Assembly: GCA_016931935.1 (NCBI GenBank)
Contig: JAFGDW010000268.1
Span: 56,414 to 120,413, forward strand
Origin: Candidatus Zhuqueibacterota bacterium
GTDB lineage: Bacteria; Zhuqueibacterota; Zhuqueibacteria; Thermofontimicrobiales; Thiofontviventaceae
Direction: 5' to 3'
DNA: 64,000 bases
The notes under the pieces were generated by a model. It saw only the letters and a program-made list of their open reading frames with translations, did no database searches and was not told where the DNA came from. Numbering within the stretch: position 1 is the stretch's first letter; each line of letters begins with the position of its first letter. This document shows, piece by piece, positions 53,801-63,977 of this stretch. Both the position numbers and the translations under genes were made by a program.

Positions 53801-55416
53801 TGCAACAAGCAAAACAAGATGCCGAAATTGCCAATAGATCCAAAAGTGAATTTCTGGCAAATATGAGTCATGAAATCCGCACTCCGATGAATGGGATTAT
53901 CGGGATGACTGAACTGGCACTTGATGCAGACACACCTGATCAGCAGAAAGAGTACCTGAATATAGTGAAACAATCAGCCGATTCTCTGCTTGGATTGCTG
54001 AATGACATTCTCGATTTTTCAAAAATTGAAGCGGGCAAGCTGGAACTGGAAGACATCGATTTTGATTTGCACGACATTGTGGAAACAGCGCTGGCTACAC
54101 TGACTTTTCAATCAAAGTTGAAGGGATTGGAACTGCTATGCGATATTAAGCAAAATGTACCAGCGGCGATTGTTGGTGATGCCGGACGGTTGCGCCAAAT
54201 ATTGGTTAATTTGCTGGGGAATGCCATTAAATTTACGGAAACCGGTGAAATAGTTGTACACGTGGAATTGGATAATTCTGTGAAGTCTCTGGCCGATGGG
54301 CAAATTGGATTGCATTTTTCTGTATCCGATACAGGAATTGGTATTCCACCGGAAAAGATCGATAAAGTGTTCGAAAGTTTTTCACAGGCTGATAGCTCAA
54401 CAACTCGCAAGTATGGAGGCACCGGGCTGGGATTGACAATATCCCGTAGACTTACAGAAATGATGGGGGGACGAATTTGGGTTGAAAGTGAAATCGGGGA
54501 AGGGAGTACATTTCATTTTACAATAAAAACATATGAGGGAAGTCTCGGTCATACCAAATGCAATGATCTGGATATGAGTGAATTTAATGGCCGGGGAGTT
54601 GTAATTATCGATAGCAATACTACAAACTGTAAAATTTTAGATGATGTTCTAAAATCCCATGGATTCACAACGATTGTAGCACAGAGCGGGCAAGCAGCGC
54701 TCAGTATTTTGAATGAAACTGATATGAATACAACAGATATATCATTAATGCTATTCGAACATAATATGCATGAAATGGATGGATTTGAGCTTGCATCGAA
54801 CATTAAAGCGAAACGTGAATGGCGGGATATTAAGCTTATTATGATGAGTGCTTTCAGGGATCGTGGTGATGCGGAACGAATGCAAAAAGTGGGAATCAGT
54901 GCCTGTCTGCAAAAACCAATTCGGCAGGCAAAACTGCTGTGCCAAATTAAACGAGTGCTGGGATCAGAACGAATGTCTGAAGGTCCTGACGAAAATAAAC
55001 TGCTTGAATCCGAGAACATCCCTGCTATGGCTGTGCTGCTGGCGGAAGATAATCTTGTCAATCAGAAAGTGGCGGTTAGCCTGTTGGAAAAATGGGGTCA
55101 TCAGGTAACTGTAGCGAATGATGGGAAGGAAGCAATTTCACTTTTACAGGAAAATGAATATGATATTGTATTGATGGATAATGAAATGCCAAATATGAAC
55201 GGTGTTGAAGCGACATATGAAATTAGAAGTGGAAACCATGCAAACATTAACAAGGAGATACCTGTCATCGCTATGACTGCCCATGCCATGAAAGGCGATC
55301 GGGAACGATTTCTGGCTGCGGGAATGAATGATTATATTTCTAAACCGATTAAGATAGAAGAGTTTTTAAGCGTGCTTAACAGCATTTCAAAGAAAATTAA
55401 AATAACCGTGTCGTGA
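50830..55416 (+). CDS. Hybrid two-component sensor 2: propeller-Y_Y_Y-TM-PAS-HisKA-HATPase-degenerate REC-REC
   Basis: 1528 aa from GTG 50830 (GAGGAA 9 bp upstream; TTG 50803 would add nine residues). N-terminal signal anchor about 10-31. Fourteen propeller repeats, many of the IWIGTDGG.I type, then the Y_Y_Y domain, TM 820-842, PAS about 867-985 (LLQTVIDLVPDSIYVKD ... GISRDITDRK), His[12 protein letters not shown] with His1014, and HATPase GIGIPPEKIDKVFESF. REC1 is degenerate: the phospho-acceptor position is Glu1310 in LMLFEHNMHEMDG and the acidic pair reads IIDSN instead of VDDN. The Ser and Lys switch positions (MMSAF, LQKPI) remain. REC2 is intact with Asp1450 in LMDNEMPNMNG. No DNA-binding output. 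Confidence 0.92.
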   Translation: MKEFDKKESYRLTILILLIVLMTTISTSVFSYHQIRFNHLNSKNGLSHNSVTVILQDSQGYMWFGTENGLNRYDGYDFVTYSYNPKDSTSISDNRIKCLHEDTKGNLWIGTYSAGLNLYVRDTEQFVRYQTDFNDTTSISGNSIRCITEDSRGNLWIGTMHDGLNRFDRERNIFIHYNHKPNTDNSMHNDDVFSIIETEDGLLWLGINGGGINSFDPESESFTYHSYADDNYKNIHFGNFGKLLMEDSRGNLWIGIAGDGLIKFNRRTNTFKHYKSGPSDNTLAHNIISSLLEDDGGDIWIGTDGGGISIFNPESEQFSCLKSDPLKSASLSNDQIYVMYTDSQGIIWIGNYSGGINIYNRNEWKFQAYTRPEYPELLSHPSILSFLEDESGVIWIGTDGGGLIRYNVNTHTFTRYQHQPGNESSISGDVVRSIYQDHRGNLWFGTYGAGLNLYNKENDTFTHIKSEPDEYNSLLNDHAWSLFEDSYGIFWIGTLGGGVSQYDRDKGIFKHYTYNNKNPHSISSNAVSVIHEDKHGNLWFGMEGGGLNLYDRKNDSFIRVLHSSTDSASLSNNDIRTIFEDCASNIWIGTADGLNKMNFSDTTFTIFRKDDGLPSNAVYGILEDDQHNLWISTSRGLCKFDLRTRKIKQFKESDGLQALQFNYGACLKTSTGYFYFGGINGFNVFRPDDIHDNPHVPPIIITGFSIFGQPISFKEQNAPFDKAISKSKKITLSYKQNMFSFKFAALDYTSPEDNKFAYKMVGFDENWNFTDAKMRIATYTNLNAGEYTFHVKGANNDGVWNEQGASVKLIILPPFWQKYWFKFTTVMLVSLVIFALYYFRTQAIRINNRLLANLVSERTAELEDKTNLLQTVIDLVPDSIYVKDKQNKFMLNNRAHLLSMGVEKQEDILGKTEQDYLFQEDALQAQRDDRKIIETGQPVINKEEYRTDLLSNKSQWLLTSKVQFKNKRHEIQGIVGISRDITDRKLFEEKLQQAKQDAEIANRSKSEFLANMSHEIRTPMNGIIGMTELALDADTPDQQKEYLNIVKQSADSLLGLLNDILDFSKIEAGKLELEDIDFDLHDIVETALATLTFQSKLKGLELLCDIKQNVPAAIVGDAGRLRQILVNLLGNAIKFTETGEIVVHVELDNSVKSLADGQIGLHFSVSDTGIGIPPEKIDKVFESFSQADSSTTRKYGGTGLGLTISRRLTEMMGGRIWVESEIGEGSTFHFTIKTYEGSLGHTKCNDLDMSEFNGRGVVIIDSNTTNCKILDDVLKSHGFTTIVAQSGQAALSILNETDMNTTDISLMLFEHNMHEMDGFELASNIKAKREWRDIKLIMMSAFRDRGDAERMQKVGISACLQKPIRQAKLLCQIKRVLGSERMSEGPDENKLLESENIPAMAVLLAEDNLVNQKVAVSLLEKWGHQVTVANDGKEAISLLQENEYDIVLMDNEMPNMNGVEATYEIRSGNHANINKEIPVIAMTAHAMKGDRERFLAAGMNDYISKPIKIEEFLSVLNSISKKIKITVS

Positions 55417-55447
55417 ATAGTGCAATAATCGAGAATTTACTGCTTCT

Positions 55448-55539
55448 GAAGTGGTTTTGAGATTGTCCATAATTTCTCCTCCTTTCAAAGGAGGAGACTA
55501 AGAGGAGGCACTTAACGAGAAGAATCTCAAAACCACTTC
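55448..55539. repeat. 92-bp nested palindrome between sensors 2 and 3
   Basis: Outer arms GAAGTGGTTTTGAGATT (55448-55464) and AATCTCAAAACCACTTC (55523-55539) are a perfect 17-bp inverted repeat. Inside is a second perfect stem TCTCCTCCTT/AAGGAGGAGA (55475-55497) with a TCA loop. The AAGGAGG of the inner stem mimics a ribosome site. It starts 32 bp after sensor 2 stop and ends 61 bp before sensor 3, so it may be a terminator, an attenuator, or an inserted repeat. Confidence 0.65.
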
Positions 55540-55600
55540 GATACAAGTATATATCAAAGCATCGTTGAAATTCTGCTGGAGAAAAGAAAATAAAATGTGC

Positions 55601-58600
55601 ATGAAGAAAATTATCCTAAGTCTGTTGATTATTACTCAATATAACAACATTCATGCCGACCAACCTGATATCAAATTTAAACATTTGACAACCGAACAGG
55701 GGCTCTCACACAGTTATATAAAGTGTTTGAGTCGTGATAGTTATGGTTATATGTGGTTTGGTACGGGAAATAGCGGCATAAATAAATATGACGGTAATCA
55801 ATTCACCGTTTATAAATATTCCGCTAACGAGGCAAATAGCTTATCAAATAACACTGTGAATGCAATCTACGAAGATAAGGGCAAAAGATTTTGGGTGGGC
55901 ACACAACGTGGCTTGAATCTTTTTAATCGTGATTTAAATGTGTTTATGCCTGTTTCCTGTACAGCAGAATTAAATATTGAGGGGATTTATGGTCTTGAGA
56001 ATGGGGGTTTATTCCTTATTACTCATTCAGAATTTTATTTATTTAATCCGGAAAATGAATCCATGGAACAGTTTGTGCCCGAGCGTGAAAACCTATCCAC
56101 TGATTTTTTTAACGGGAGAATAATTTCCTATGATAAAAACAAATATCTTGTTGCTACTCTCAAAGGTCTTTACTCTTTTGATTTCAATACAAAATCCTTT
56201 ACAAAAATGACAGGTAATGAGACTGCTATTCCTGATATTGAAAATTTAAAAGTTAGTTCGATCTTCAAAGATAGTAACGGTAGAATTTGGGTTGGTTCTG
56301 CTGATAACGGTCTATTTTGCATGCGTTATCATTCAAATAGCACTGCACTCCCTGTTTTTGAAAAGAATTATTCCAATCAGTCAAATAATCCTTATAGTAT
56401 TGGCACCGGTGAAATAGCAGCGCTTGTGGAAGATAATAATGGATATTTATGGATTGCAAATGATGGGATCAATATTTTCGATTTTAATAAAAACGATGGC
56501 ATTTTCTATCGCTACCAATATAACGAACAAGACGCCTATAGCATTTCCACGAATCAGGTAAAGGCAATTTATAAAGATAATGAAGGAACATTATGGATTG
56601 GGACATTTAATGCAGGAGTCAATTATTACAATCCGATGTTGTTTAAATTTACTCACGTAAAGCATAATTCTTTAACTGATAATTGTCCTAATGGTAAAAG
56701 CGTAAATGTAATGTTTGAAGACGATAAGTATCTTTGGCTCGGTACTGAAAATGGATTAAATCGCTATGATAGTAAAACGAATCGCTGGACACATTTTACG
56801 CATGATGATAAGAATGATAAAAGTATTGGTTCCAATGGCGCATGGGCAATATTAAGAGATAGCAAAGGAAGATTATGGATTGGAACATGGGCCGGGGGAC
56901 TGAATCTATTTAATGATGAAACCGAAACGTTCACACGCTTCATGAATGATCCGAATAATCCGTCAAGTATCAGCAGTAACAACATTTTTGGAATTTCTGA
57001 AGATAGAAATGGAATCATTTGGATTGCTACGATGGGCGGTGGATTAGATCAATTTAATCCCTATACTAAAAAATTTAAAAGCTACATCACTCAAGGAACG
57101 GAGACAAGCATTTCTACGAATTGGACAAAATCCGTACTGGTTACACAAAACAATGAAATCTGGGTAGCGACTGGCAACGGCATTGATATATTTAATCGGG
57201 AAACCGAGGACTTCTCTCACTATCGAAAGGAAGAAGGTAATCCGCAAGGATTAAGCGGGAGCCAGATAGTAGTACTTTATGAAGATAGTAAGGATAATAT
57301 TTGGGTCGGAACGGAATATGGAATTAACCGCTTTAATCGCGAGCAAAAGACATTTACATCCTATACCGAAGATGATGGATTGACGAATAACGTCATCCGT
57401 GGCATTTGTGAGGATAGCGATGGTAATTTGTGGATTAGCACCAATAAAGGCATTTCACAATTTATGAACGCAATTTATAAACCGGATGTGGCAGAGTTTA
57501 AAAACTATTATCAAGATGATGGCTTGCAAAGCAATGAGTTCAGCAGCCGGAGCTGTTTTGTCGGAAAGGGAGGAAAATTATATTTTGGGGGTAATAATGG
57601 TTATAATATTATCGAACCGAAAAATATTCTAAGCAATACATTTCCACCCAATGTTGTGCTAACAAATTTCCTGCTTTTTAACAAGCCAGTCAAAATTGGT
57701 GGTGAAGAATCACCACTCTCAAAGCATATAAGTCTGACGGAAGCACTTGAACTGTCCTATAAACAATCAATTATCCGATTTGAATATGCCGGATTAAATT
57801 TGTTAGTGCCCGAAAAAAATCAATATGCATATATGATGGAAGGTTTTGAGGATGAGTGGAATTATGTTGGCACCCAAAAATTTGTTACCTATACAAATCT
57901 TAATCCCGGTAAATATACGTTTCGCGTAAAAGCTTCGAATAACGATGGAGTATGGAACGAAAAAGGTGTTGAATTTCCGATAATAATCGTCCCACCGGTT
58001 TGGCAAACAGCGTGGTTTAGAATTGTCGCTCTGTTTTTGTTGGGAACCATTGCTTATACCATTTACAAACTACGCGTAAGAAGCGTGGAAGCTCAACGCA
58101 AACAACTCGAAGCGCAGGTACGTGAGCGGACGGAGGAAATTGAGCAACAAGCAACGCAGCTTGAGAAAAACAACGAAAAAATGAACCAGCAATTGGTTGA
58201 GTTGGAAAAAGCGGAAAAAATCGCGCGTGAAGCAGAACGAGAATCAAAAAAGAACGAAGAAAATTTTCGAAATCTCTATATTCGTATGAATCAGGCGGTA
58301 CTTCAATTGAATCAGGGGATTGGCAAACTTACGGAAATGGCGGACTCAGTGGCCTCCGGTGTCAATCAGATAAGTCTTGGAAGTCAGGTTATCGCTACCG
58401 GCGCGAATGAACAAGCAAGTTCACTCGAAGAGATCGCCAGCAGTATGAGCTTAATGGCCTCGGCAATCAGACAGAATACAGCGGGCGCAAAGGACGCGCA
58501 ACAACTTTCAAAACGAACAAGCGAAGATTCGCAACAGGCGACACAGAGTATGCATGAGCTTTCCGAAGCGATTAACCAAGTAAAAGCGTCATCCGATAAT

Positions 58601-59155
58601 ACAACGAAAATCATAAAGACAATCGATGACATAGCCTTTCAAACAAATTTATTGGCATTAAATGCCGCCATTGAGGCTGCTCGTGCTGGCGAGGCCGGAA
58701 AAGGTTTTAGCGTCGTAGCTGATGAAGTGCGCCGGTTGGCAATGTTGAGCGCCGAAGCGGCGAACAATACAACCGAACTGATTTCCGAATCAAAAAAGGA
58801 TGCCGATAGAAGTGTGGAATTGAATCGAACTGTGCTCGAAAATTTAAAACGAATCGCCGGGCAGGTGGAACAGGTTGATGGAACGATGAATGAAATTGTT
58901 ATGTCTTCGGAAGGGCAACAAGAAGGGATTTCTCAAATCGATCTGAGTGTGGAACAATTGAATTCAATCACACAAAAAAATGCAGCGCAAGCCCAGGAAA
59001 CTGCCGCGTTAACTGAAGAAATGGACTCAAGCGCAGTTGAACTAAGAAATCTGGCAAAGCTATTTCATGATGCCCTGGAAAAACTAACACAGGTTGAAAA
59101 ACATTCGGATAGTCCGAATCATCTAGTTGCTGAACAGGTAAAGTACTGCTCATAA
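55601..59155 (+). CDS. Propeller-Y_Y_Y sensor fused to a methyl-accepting chemotaxis signalling domain
   Basis: 1184 aa. ATG 55601 is chosen by alignment to the start of sensor 4; ATG 55595 is also possible. Signal peptide [19 protein letters not shown]. About 12 propeller repeats, then Y_Y_Y ([22 protein letters not shown]). Membrane helix about 804-822. There is no HAMP; a coiled coil (about 826-900, ending [19 protein letters not shown]) leads into a classical MCP helical hairpin (about 905-1170). The CheA/CheW tip has [36 protein letters not shown] (from Ile1011). No C-terminal NWxxF methyltransferase tether. The ectodomain is closest to that of sensor 4, so the MCP replaces a kinase. Chemotaxis or another CheA pathway is the expected target. 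Confidence 0.92.
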   Translation: MKKIILSLLIITQYNNIHADQPDIKFKHLTTEQGLSHSYIKCLSRDSYGYMWFGTGNSGINKYDGNQFTVYKYSANEANSLSNNTVNAIYEDKGKRFWVGTQRGLNLFNRDLNVFMPVSCTAELNIEGIYGLENGGLFLITHSEFYLFNPENESMEQFVPERENLSTDFFNGRIISYDKNKYLVATLKGLYSFDFNTKSFTKMTGNETAIPDIENLKVSSIFKDSNGRIWVGSADNGLFCMRYHSNSTALPVFEKNYSNQSNNPYSIGTGEIAALVEDNNGYLWIANDGINIFDFNKNDGIFYRYQYNEQDAYSISTNQVKAIYKDNEGTLWIGTFNAGVNYYNPMLFKFTHVKHNSLTDNCPNGKSVNVMFEDDKYLWLGTENGLNRYDSKTNRWTHFTHDDKNDKSIGSNGAWAILRDSKGRLWIGTWAGGLNLFNDETETFTRFMNDPNNPSSISSNNIFGISEDRNGIIWIATMGGGLDQFNPYTKKFKSYITQGTETSISTNWTKSVLVTQNNEIWVATGNGIDIFNRETEDFSHYRKEEGNPQGLSGSQIVVLYEDSKDNIWVGTEYGINRFNREQKTFTSYTEDDGLTNNVIRGICEDSDGNLWISTNKGISQFMNAIYKPDVAEFKNYYQDDGLQSNEFSSRSCFVGKGGKLYFGGNNGYNIIEPKNILSNTFPPNVVLTNFLLFNKPVKIGGEESPLSKHISLTEALELSYKQSIIRFEYAGLNLLVPEKNQYAYMMEGFEDEWNYVGTQKFVTYTNLNPGKYTFRVKASNNDGVWNEKGVEFPIIIVPPVWQTAWFRIVALFLLGTIAYTIYKLRVRSVEAQRKQLEAQVRERTEEIEQQATQLEKNNEKMNQQLVELEKAEKIAREAERESKKNEENFRNLYIRMNQAVLQLNQGIGKLTEMADSVASGVNQISLGSQVIATGANEQASSLEEIASSMSLMASAIRQNTAGAKDAQQLSKRTSEDSQQATQSMHELSEAINQVKASSDNTTKIIKTIDDIAFQTNLLALNAAIEAARAGEAGKGFSVVADEVRRLAMLSAEAANNTTELISESKKDADRSVELNRTVLENLKRIAGQVEQVDGTMNEIVMSSEGQQEGISQIDLSVEQLNSITQKNAAQAQETAALTEEMDSSAVELRNLAKLFHDALEKLTQVEKHSDSPNHLVAEQVKYCS

Positions 59156-59285
59156 AAAGCGTGTAATCAAGCGAACCGAAAAAATTATGTAAGAAATGAT
59201 TTGCGTATTAATTGAATTTTCGATTATGGAATAAAACATTTCTGCGAACATGAAAATATATAAAAAATATTTGGAATAACTCAAC

Positions 59286-62200
59286 ATGAAAAAATTACTT
59301 TTATGTATGTTGGTTATAATTCAATACAGCAATATATTTGCTGAACAACCAGATATCAAATTTAAGCACCTGACCACAGAGAATGGCTTGTCGCATAGTT
59401 ATATCAAATGCATATATCGAGATAGTTATGGCTACATGTGGTTCGGAACGGCAAACAGTGGAATAAACAGGTATGATGGTAATAATTTTACCAGTTATAA
59501 ATATAAATCCGGCGACATTAATAGCTTGAGTAATAACACAATCAATGCAATTTGTGAAGATGCAAATAATACACTATGGATAGCCACTTTGAAAGGTCTG
59601 AATAGCTTTAATCGTGATTTGGATTATTTTTACACGGCGCCTGGTACCAGTACATTAAATATTGAAGGAATTCATAGCCTTAAAAACGGCGACTTGTTGT
59701 TAACTACCCGGGATGAGTTTTATTCATATAATCCTGCCGACAACACACTCCAGGAGTTTATTCTTGATCGGGAAAATTTAGCGGATGATTTTTTCAATGG
59801 ACAAATGATAGCCATTGATAATGACAACTATTTAATTGCGACGCGCAAAGGCCTATACTCATTCAGTACTAAATCAAAAGCATTTTCCAAGGTGATTCAA
59901 AATAATACCGATAATCAGGAAATTGAAAATTTAAATGTTCGCTCATTATTGAAAGATAGAAAAGGTCGTATTTGGGTAGGCACGGTTAACAATGGTTTAT
60001 TTTGCCTGGCATATAATACCAAAAGCGATGCTCTCCCGGTATTTATCAAAAATTATATGAACGATGCAAATAATCCATCCAGTATTACTAAAGATGAATT
60101 AGTCAGACTTGAGGAAGACGACAACGGTTATTTATGGATTGCAACTTCACAGAATGGAATTGACATTCTTGGTGTGAATAGCAATAATGATATCTTTTAT
60201 CACTATAAAGCGGATTTGCAGGATAATTATAGTATTTCCAGTAACTCAATTAACTCAATGTACAAAGATTATGAAAACACAATCTGGATTGGGACATTTA
60301 ATGCAGGCATAAATTATTACAATCCGGTACTGTTTAAATTCACTCATGTAAAGTATAATCATAACAATAAAAATGGTTTGAGCGAACCAGGAATAAATGC
60401 AATCTACGAAGACGGGAATTATCTCTGGCTTGGCGCCGGCAATGGGTTAAATCGGTACGATCGTAAAAATAATCGCTGGACCCATTTTTTGCCAGATGAA
60501 AATAATGATCAAAGCCTTAGCGCCAACGGGGTTTGGGCCATATTGAGAGATAGTAAGGGGCGATTGTGGTTGGGCACATGGGCAGGCGGACTAAATTTGT
60601 TCGATGATAAAACGGAAACATTTACCCATTATAAAAACGATCCAAAAAATCCTTCGAGTATTAGTTGTAATAATATTTTCGGAATTACGGAAGACTCGGA
60701 AGGCATATTATGGGTAGCCACAATGGGGGGCGGACTGGATAAATTTACTCCCGAACGGAATACGTTTAAAAGTTATATACCCCAGGGCACTGAAACCAGC
60801 ATTTCTACGAATTGGACAAAATCGGTACTTGAAACACAGAATGATGAAATTTGGGTGGCGACCGGCAATGGTATTGATATTTTTAACAAGAAGTCCGAGG
60901 AATTCTCTCATTTCAAAAAAGAAGAAGGCAATCCTGAAAGCTTGAGCAGCGACCAGATTGTTGTGCTTTATAGGGACAGTAAGGATAATATCTGGGTTGG
61001 TACGGAATATGGGATAAACCGGTTTAATCGAGACAACGGGACATTTACATCTTATACTGAAGATGATGGTTTATGTAATAATGTGATAAGGGGCATATGT
61101 GAAGACGATGATGGCGATCTTTGGATTAGTACCAATAAAGGTATTTCTCAATTTGTGAATGCAGTTAATCGACCGGATGTCGCCCAATTTAACAACTTTT
61201 ATGTTGATGATGGTTTACAGGGAGATGAATTTAATAGTCGTTCCTGCTTCAATGGAAAAAATGGGAAATTATATTTTGGTGGATCGAATGGTTATAATAT
61301 CATTGATCCTGAACACATCAACTACAATATGAATGTACCTGAAATTGTTTTAACTGGCTTTAATCTGTTTTATAAACCGGTTGTTATTGGAACTGACAGT
61401 TCACCACTCACAAAAGATATTAGTTGTACACAAAAAATTGTGCTCTCTCATAAACAATCTGTCATTCGCATCGAATATGCCGCTCTGAATTTACTATCGC
61501 CAGAAAAAAATCAATATGCATTTATGATGCATGGATTTGAAGATAACTGGAATTACGTTGGCAATCAAAATTTCGCTACCTACACAAACCTTAATCCCGG
61601 AAAATACTCGTTCAGAGTGAAGGCATCAAATAACGATGGCGTATGGAACGAACGAGGTGCTTCACTGAAAATAGTGATAGAACCGCCGTTCTGGAGTACA
61701 TGGTGGTTTCGAACAACATCCTTGCTATCAATCATCATTTTTATTATTGCGTTTTATCATGTCAGAACGCATAACATTCGGAAAACAAATAAACAGCTCG
61801 AACAAAAAGTACGGGAACGTACCAACGAACTGGTGATTGCGAATAGTGAATTGGCAGATAAAAAAAATTTACTGCAAACATTAATTGATATTATTCCTGA
61901 CCATATCTACATAAAAGATAAAATGAGCCGGTTTATTCTAAATAACAAGGCGCATCTCCAGCTTTTAGGCGCTAAAAAGCAGGATGAGGTGCTTGGCAAA
62001 ACAGATATGGATTTTTTCCCGGATGAATTATCTAATACATATTTTAACGACGAACAAAAAATATTAGAAACTGGAATATCAAAAATAAACGAAGAAGAAC
62101 AAGTAATTAATCTGACGACGGGCAGAAATCATTGGGTTACTGCCACAAAAGTTCGCTTTGAAGATAGACTTGGCCGTGTACAGGGGCTCGTGGGAATAAG

Positions 62201-63845
62201 TCATGATATAACAGAGCGTAAAAAATTTGAAGAAGAGCTGAAGCAAGCGAAAGAAGATGCTGAATCAGCCAATCGTTCAAAAAGTGAATTTCTTGCAAAT
62301 ATGAGCCATGAAATCCGCACGCCGATGAATGGTGTCATCGGTATGACTGAATTGGTACTTGATACAGAACTCACAAAACAACAGCACGATTATTTAAAAA
62401 TCGCCAAACAATCGGCTGAATCACTGCTTGATTTGCTAAATGATATTCTCGACTTTTCGAAAATTGAAGCGGGCAGGTTGGAACTGGAGGCAATCGATTT
62501 TAATCTGCGCAAAGTATTTGAAACAGCAGTGACAACGCTCGCTATTCAGGCGCATTCCAAAAAACTGGAATTATTATTAAATATAGCTTCTAATGTACCG
62601 GATATACTCAAAGGTGATCCTGGCAGGTTGCGGCAAATTGTTGTTAATTTAATGGGGAATGCCATTAAATTTACGGAAAAGGGGGAAATTGTTGTTCAGG
62701 TTAAATTGGCAGAAACAGAGAAAATCGGATTCATTGGCATTCATGTCGCCGTAAAGGATACCGGGATTGGTGTCCCTGCCGATAAAGTAGATAAAATTTT
62801 TGAGAGTTTTTCACAAGTCGACGCCTCAACAACGCGGAAATACGGCGGCACTGGTCTTGGGCTCACCATTTCTCAAAAGCTTTCGGAAATGATGAACGGT
62901 AAAATTTGGGTAGAAAGTGAACTGGGTAAAGGAAGCACCTTCCAATTTACCGCCTATTTGAAACCAGGTCAATTAAAGCAAATTGATAATTTTAAGGAGC
63001 AATTTACTGAACTCGGAAAACTACGAGTGCTCATTGTTGATGATAACAATACAAATTGCATCATTGTATCCGAAGTACTTAAGTTTTATGGAATCGATGC
63101 AGCAACTGCCTGGAATGGAAAAGATGGCTTAGGCATGCTTTATAAAGCCACAGTTGAAGAAAATCTGTTTGATTTAATTCTGCTTGATTATCAAATGCCG
63201 GAGATGGATGGATTCGAATTCACACAGAAAGTAAGAGCCAATTCCAAGTGGGATAGCATCAAAATTGTTATGATGAGTTCGGTAGTTGATCGCAGAGATT
63301 TGGAACAAAATAATATCGTTGGTATTGATGAATTCCTGCAGAAACCAGTTCGCCAGGCAGACCTGATTCAAACGATCTTATCGGCATTTGGAAATAAGCA
63401 ACAAGATAATGAAACTAAACCCAAAAATGAAAATGATGGAAATCCGAAGCTTGATATATTATTGGCGGAAGATAATCTGGTAAACCAAAAAGTGGGAACT
63501 GCATTATTGAAAAAATGGGGACACACTGTTACAATTGCCAATGATGGAAAAGAAGCAGTGGATGCGTTGGAAACACATGCATATGATTTGATTCTTATGG
63601 ATGTACAGATGCCGAACATGGATGGACTTGAAGCAACTAAAATAATTCGCAGCTCGACATCCGGTAATATAAATACAAAAATTCCAATTATTGCAATGAC
63701 TGCGCATGTTATGAAAGGTGATCGGGAACGATTTCTGGAAGCTGGCATGGATGATTACATTTCCAAGCCTATTAATGTGCAAGAGGTTCAAAAGGTAATA
63801 AATGCTGTTGCGCTAACAATAAAAGAAACAGTTAAGACAGCATAG
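59286..63845 (+). CDS. Hybrid two-component sensor 4: propeller-Y_Y_Y-TM-PAS-HisKA-HATPase-REC-REC
   Basis: 1519 aa. Signal peptide [19 protein letters not shown]. The ectodomain runs almost in parallel with the MCP-linked sensor: [35 protein letters not shown], then [19 protein letters not shown] and later blocks. TM about 803-826; PAS about 860-980 ([17 protein letters not shown] ... [10 protein letters not shown]), which resembles the PAS of sensor 2; His[12 protein letters not shown]is1008; HATPase [19 protein letters not shown]1 Asp1301 ([11 protein letters not shown]) and REC2 Asp1439 ([11 protein letters not shown]), both intact. No Hpt, no DNA-binding domain. The ribosome site is weak. 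Last full gene of the window. Confidence 0.93.
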   Translation: MKKLLLCMLVIIQYSNIFAEQPDIKFKHLTTENGLSHSYIKCIYRDSYGYMWFGTANSGINRYDGNNFTSYKYKSGDINSLSNNTINAICEDANNTLWIATLKGLNSFNRDLDYFYTAPGTSTLNIEGIHSLKNGDLLLTTRDEFYSYNPADNTLQEFILDRENLADDFFNGQMIAIDNDNYLIATRKGLYSFSTKSKAFSKVIQNNTDNQEIENLNVRSLLKDRKGRIWVGTVNNGLFCLAYNTKSDALPVFIKNYMNDANNPSSITKDELVRLEEDDNGYLWIATSQNGIDILGVNSNNDIFYHYKADLQDNYSISSNSINSMYKDYENTIWIGTFNAGINYYNPVLFKFTHVKYNHNNKNGLSEPGINAIYEDGNYLWLGAGNGLNRYDRKNNRWTHFLPDENNDQSLSANGVWAILRDSKGRLWLGTWAGGLNLFDDKTETFTHYKNDPKNPSSISCNNIFGITEDSEGILWVATMGGGLDKFTPERNTFKSYIPQGTETSISTNWTKSVLETQNDEIWVATGNGIDIFNKKSEEFSHFKKEEGNPESLSSDQIVVLYRDSKDNIWVGTEYGINRFNRDNGTFTSYTEDDGLCNNVIRGICEDDDGDLWISTNKGISQFVNAVNRPDVAQFNNFYVDDGLQGDEFNSRSCFNGKNGKLYFGGSNGYNIIDPEHINYNMNVPEIVLTGFNLFYKPVVIGTDSSPLTKDISCTQKIVLSHKQSVIRIEYAALNLLSPEKNQYAFMMHGFEDNWNYVGNQNFATYTNLNPGKYSFRVKASNNDGVWNERGASLKIVIEPPFWSTWWFRTTSLLSIIIFIIAFYHVRTHNIRKTNKQLEQKVRERTNELVIANSELADKKNLLQTLIDIIPDHIYIKDKMSRFILNNKAHLQLLGAKKQDEVLGKTDMDFFPDELSNTYFNDEQKILETGISKINEEEQVINLTTGRNHWVTATKVRFEDRLGRVQGLVGISHDITERKKFEEELKQAKEDAESANRSKSEFLANMSHEIRTPMNGVIGMTELVLDTELTKQQHDYLKIAKQSAESLLDLLNDILDFSKIEAGRLELEAIDFNLRKVFETAVTTLAIQAHSKKLELLLNIASNVPDILKGDPGRLRQIVVNLMGNAIKFTEKGEIVVQVKLAETEKIGFIGIHVAVKDTGIGVPADKVDKIFESFSQVDASTTRKYGGTGLGLTISQKLSEMMNGKIWVESELGKGSTFQFTAYLKPGQLKQIDNFKEQFTELGKLRVLIVDDNNTNCIIVSEVLKFYGIDAATAWNGKDGLGMLYKATVEENLFDLILLDYQMPEMDGFEFTQKVRANSKWDSIKIVMMSSVVDRRDLEQNNIVGIDEFLQKPVRQADLIQTILSAFGNKQQDNETKPKNENDGNPKLDILLAEDNLVNQKVGTALLKKWGHTVTIANDGKEAVDALETHAYDLILMDVQMPNMDGLEATKIIRSSTSGNINTKIPIIAMTAHVMKGDRERFLEAGMDDYISKPINVQEVQKVINAVALTIKETVKTA

Positions 63846-63977
63846 TTCTTAGTAACGTGGATCGGCAAAATTATCTCGGGTAATAGAAAAGATATTCAAT
63901 AAAATGTAATAAAATTAATTGAGTGTGTATCAAATCGTAGGCACACAATACATTCAACAGAATTTCTCATTGACTAA

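Noticed and set aside
54549..55061. 170-residue antisense open frame in sensor 2
   Set aside because: Covers the degenerate receiver and linker on the other strand; no ribosome site or recognisable fold.
46700..63000. Repetitive DNA or CRISPR array in the sensor region
   Set aside because: The repeated LWIGT-coding stretches are protein repeats of propeller blades with divergent DNA and coding continuity; spacing and sequence do not fit CRISPR.
46596..63845. Tandem duplication as an assembly artefact
   Set aside because: The four genes differ in sequence throughout and in domain order, so they are true paralogues and not a repeated contig.
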